DNA of 64,000 bases, taken from positions 1,258,501-1,322,500 of the forward strand of contig JAQFVV010012442.1 of NCBI GenBank assembly GCA_028023455.1, read 5' to 3'. Each line of letters opens with the position of its first letter. Position 1 is the stretch's first letter. The notes beneath the pieces are model-generated. The model did no database searches and was not told the DNA's origin. It saw nothing but the letters and a program-made list of their open reading frames with translations. Shown here one piece after another: positions 62,466 through 64,000 of the stretch. The DNA is from Epiperipatus broadwayi (lineage: Eukaryota; Onychophora; Udeonychophora; Euonychophora; Peripatidae). A program made the position numbers and the translations under genes.

Positions 62466-64000
62466 TATTTCATCATCATCAACCATTATAAATCCCCTGC
62501 AGAATAAAGGTCTCTCTAAGTTCAATCCATCTCCAATCTTTAGCTTATTTTTTCTACACTACCACTGCACACTTTCTTATTTCATCCATATCTCTCACAT
62601 GTGGTCTCTTTCTGGGTCTTTTACAATCTCATGGAATCCAGTTTAAGATTTCAATTGTCAATCTATTATCATTTCTACCACCAATATGTCCACCTCAACT
62701 CCACTTCAATCTTTTAATGTTTTAATAATGTCAGTAACACCTGTTTATTCTCTTACCCATACATTGTATTTTCCATCTCTTCTTGTTACTCCCAACATGC
62801 ATCTCTCCATACTTGTTTGAGTCATCTTAAGTTCTCTGTATTGCTCATCTATTAAGTGTCCAAGTTTCAAATCAATAAGTAAGAACTGATAAAACCCATT
62901 TGTTTAAATCCTTCCTTTTCAAACATATAGGCAGACTAATTTCCTCCATTGTGTTTCCATCTGTATTAATATTTTGACCAAGGTATTTGTAACTATTAAC
63001 TTCTTCTAATTCATCATAATCAATCTTTATTTTCATACTTTGAGCAAGTTGAATAAGCATTACTTTAGTCTTTTTAACATTTATCTTTGGTACTACTTTC
63101 CTACTTTCATCTGATAACTTCTGCAACAGTTCCTTCAGCACTGAAACATTATTTGCAAAAACAACTATATCATCCGCAATGTCTAAATGACTTAAATAAT
63201 CTCCATTTACTTTCACTCCATTATTTTTCTGCTTTAATCCAAAAAATACTTCTTGCAGCACTGCTCTAAACATTTGGAAATATAGAGTACATTGTCTAAC
63301 ACCCTTCTCAATGTTGACTTTCTCAGTATCATTATGTAATCTAATTGTTGCTGTTGCATTTTTATAAATATTCTTTAAAATATGACAATATCCGGATCCA
63401 GCTTGATGATCCAATGCTTTAATCACTGAAGAAATGTTTATATAGTCAAATGCCTTTTCATAATCTACAAATCCAAAACATAATGGCAACTCATATTCAT
63501 TTGACTTTTCTATAATTTCTCTCAATACTTGGATATGATCTATTGTATTAAAATACTTGTAAATCCAGCTTGTTTTCTTTGTTTGTGGAAATTCAATGTT
63601 CTCTGTAGATGAGTTGTAATTACCTTGGTAAAAATTTTGTATAAAATTGATAAAAGAGTGATAGGTCTGTAATTTTTAATAACTTGTTTATCACCTTTTC
63701 AAATATTATTACTGCATTTTTCCAATCATATGGTACATCTTTATCATTTAGTCATTTGGTATATAACTTTGTTGACTTTTTCTATTTCTTCACCTGCTTC
63801 TTTTAATATATCAATTATAATTCCATCATCACCTGGAACCTTTTCTTTCTTCTCGCATTTAATTACGTTTCACTTTTTCATTTAAAATTATGGGCAATTT
63901 GGAAGATGTAATAGATGTAGGAGGTACTTGTTTTTTATTACTATATAATTCTTGATAAAAGACTGTTACCCATTTCATAATGTCATCTCTCTTTTTAGTA
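62466..64000 (-). mobile_element. RTE-clade LINE, copy 3, cut by window edge
   Basis: A minus-strand element with its 3' end at about 62466 (catcatcatcaaccattat on the plus strand, the inverse of the GAT-type tail). It matches RTE copy 1 from 10594 up to about 12180 in the same orientation. RT and C-terminal parts are inside the window. The linker continues past position 64000. It has fewer frame breaks in its RT than the other two copies. Confidence 0.88.
62872..63525 (-). pseudogene. RTE reverse transcriptase, copy 3, best preserved
   Basis: A 217-codon frame covering most of the RTE RT domain. Near its start is LCFGFVDYEKAFDYINISSV, motif A with the catalytic Asp. KNATATIRLHNDTEKVNIEK follows, then a damaged motif B (VRQCTLYFQMFRAVLQ, where relatives read RQGDxxSPxLF). 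Then comes YLSHLDIADDIVVFANN, motif C with both aspartates (ADD), and SYKYLGQNINTDG of the thumb region. Motif B has lost its Gly-Asp and Ser-Pro, so activity is unlikely despite the open frame. Upstream, between 63530 and 64000, shifted frames give the GKVPGDDGIIIDILKEAG-type block. Confidence 0.85.

Overview
The window is AT-rich, gene-poor eukaryotic DNA from an invertebrate metazoan. The evidence is the mix of retroelements (RTE-type and APE-type LINEs, a Penelope-like element and a gypsy-type LTR element), very long (TA)n, (AG)n and (TTA)n arrays, and no operon-like gene packing. A mollusc, perhaps a cephalopod, is my guess from general feel only; no sequence here proves it. I recognise no intact host protein gene. 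Almost every recognisable coding stretch is a decayed transposable element full of stops and frameshifts.

Layout. 1-340 is one arm of a dispersed pair whose inverted partner lies at 39480-39793. From about 990 to 20040 a long repeat unit (parts A and B, B ending in a gag-like coiled-coil ORF) occurs three times in the same orientation. Copy 1 (990-7350) is split by an APE-type LINE fragment (2395-4378). Copy 2 (9690-17010) is split by an RTE element (10592-13443). Copy 3 (18720-20040) stops short near a second LINE (20331-23700), which itself carries a foldback insertion. 23843-25420 is a less AT-rich block of unknown origin.

25435-33190 is a dense nest: a hairpin made from Penelope element ends, a second hairpin, RTE copy 2 (26222-29280), a near-perfect foldback (29394-29550), then two Penelope-like copies head to head (29551-33090). 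33190-41370 is mostly featureless AT-rich DNA with microsatellites. 41411-42660 is a quasi-palindromic array of a 399-bp unit. 43063-43850 is an uninterrupted (AG)394 array. 46490-52610 is a minus-strand gypsy-type element with traces of gag, protease, RT, RNase H and integrase. 53735-55165 has three diverged repeats ending in a LINE-like tail. 59867-62455 holds several hairpin elements, and 62466-64000 is a third RTE copy running off the window.

The recurring theme is inverted symmetry: (TA)n tracts sitting in the loops of short perfect hairpins, Penelope-end hairpins, foldback insertions, the 399-bp-unit palindrome, and a TIR-type hairpin found just beyond the 3' end of two of the three RTE copies. 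All coordinates of element ends are read by eye and may be off by tens of bases.
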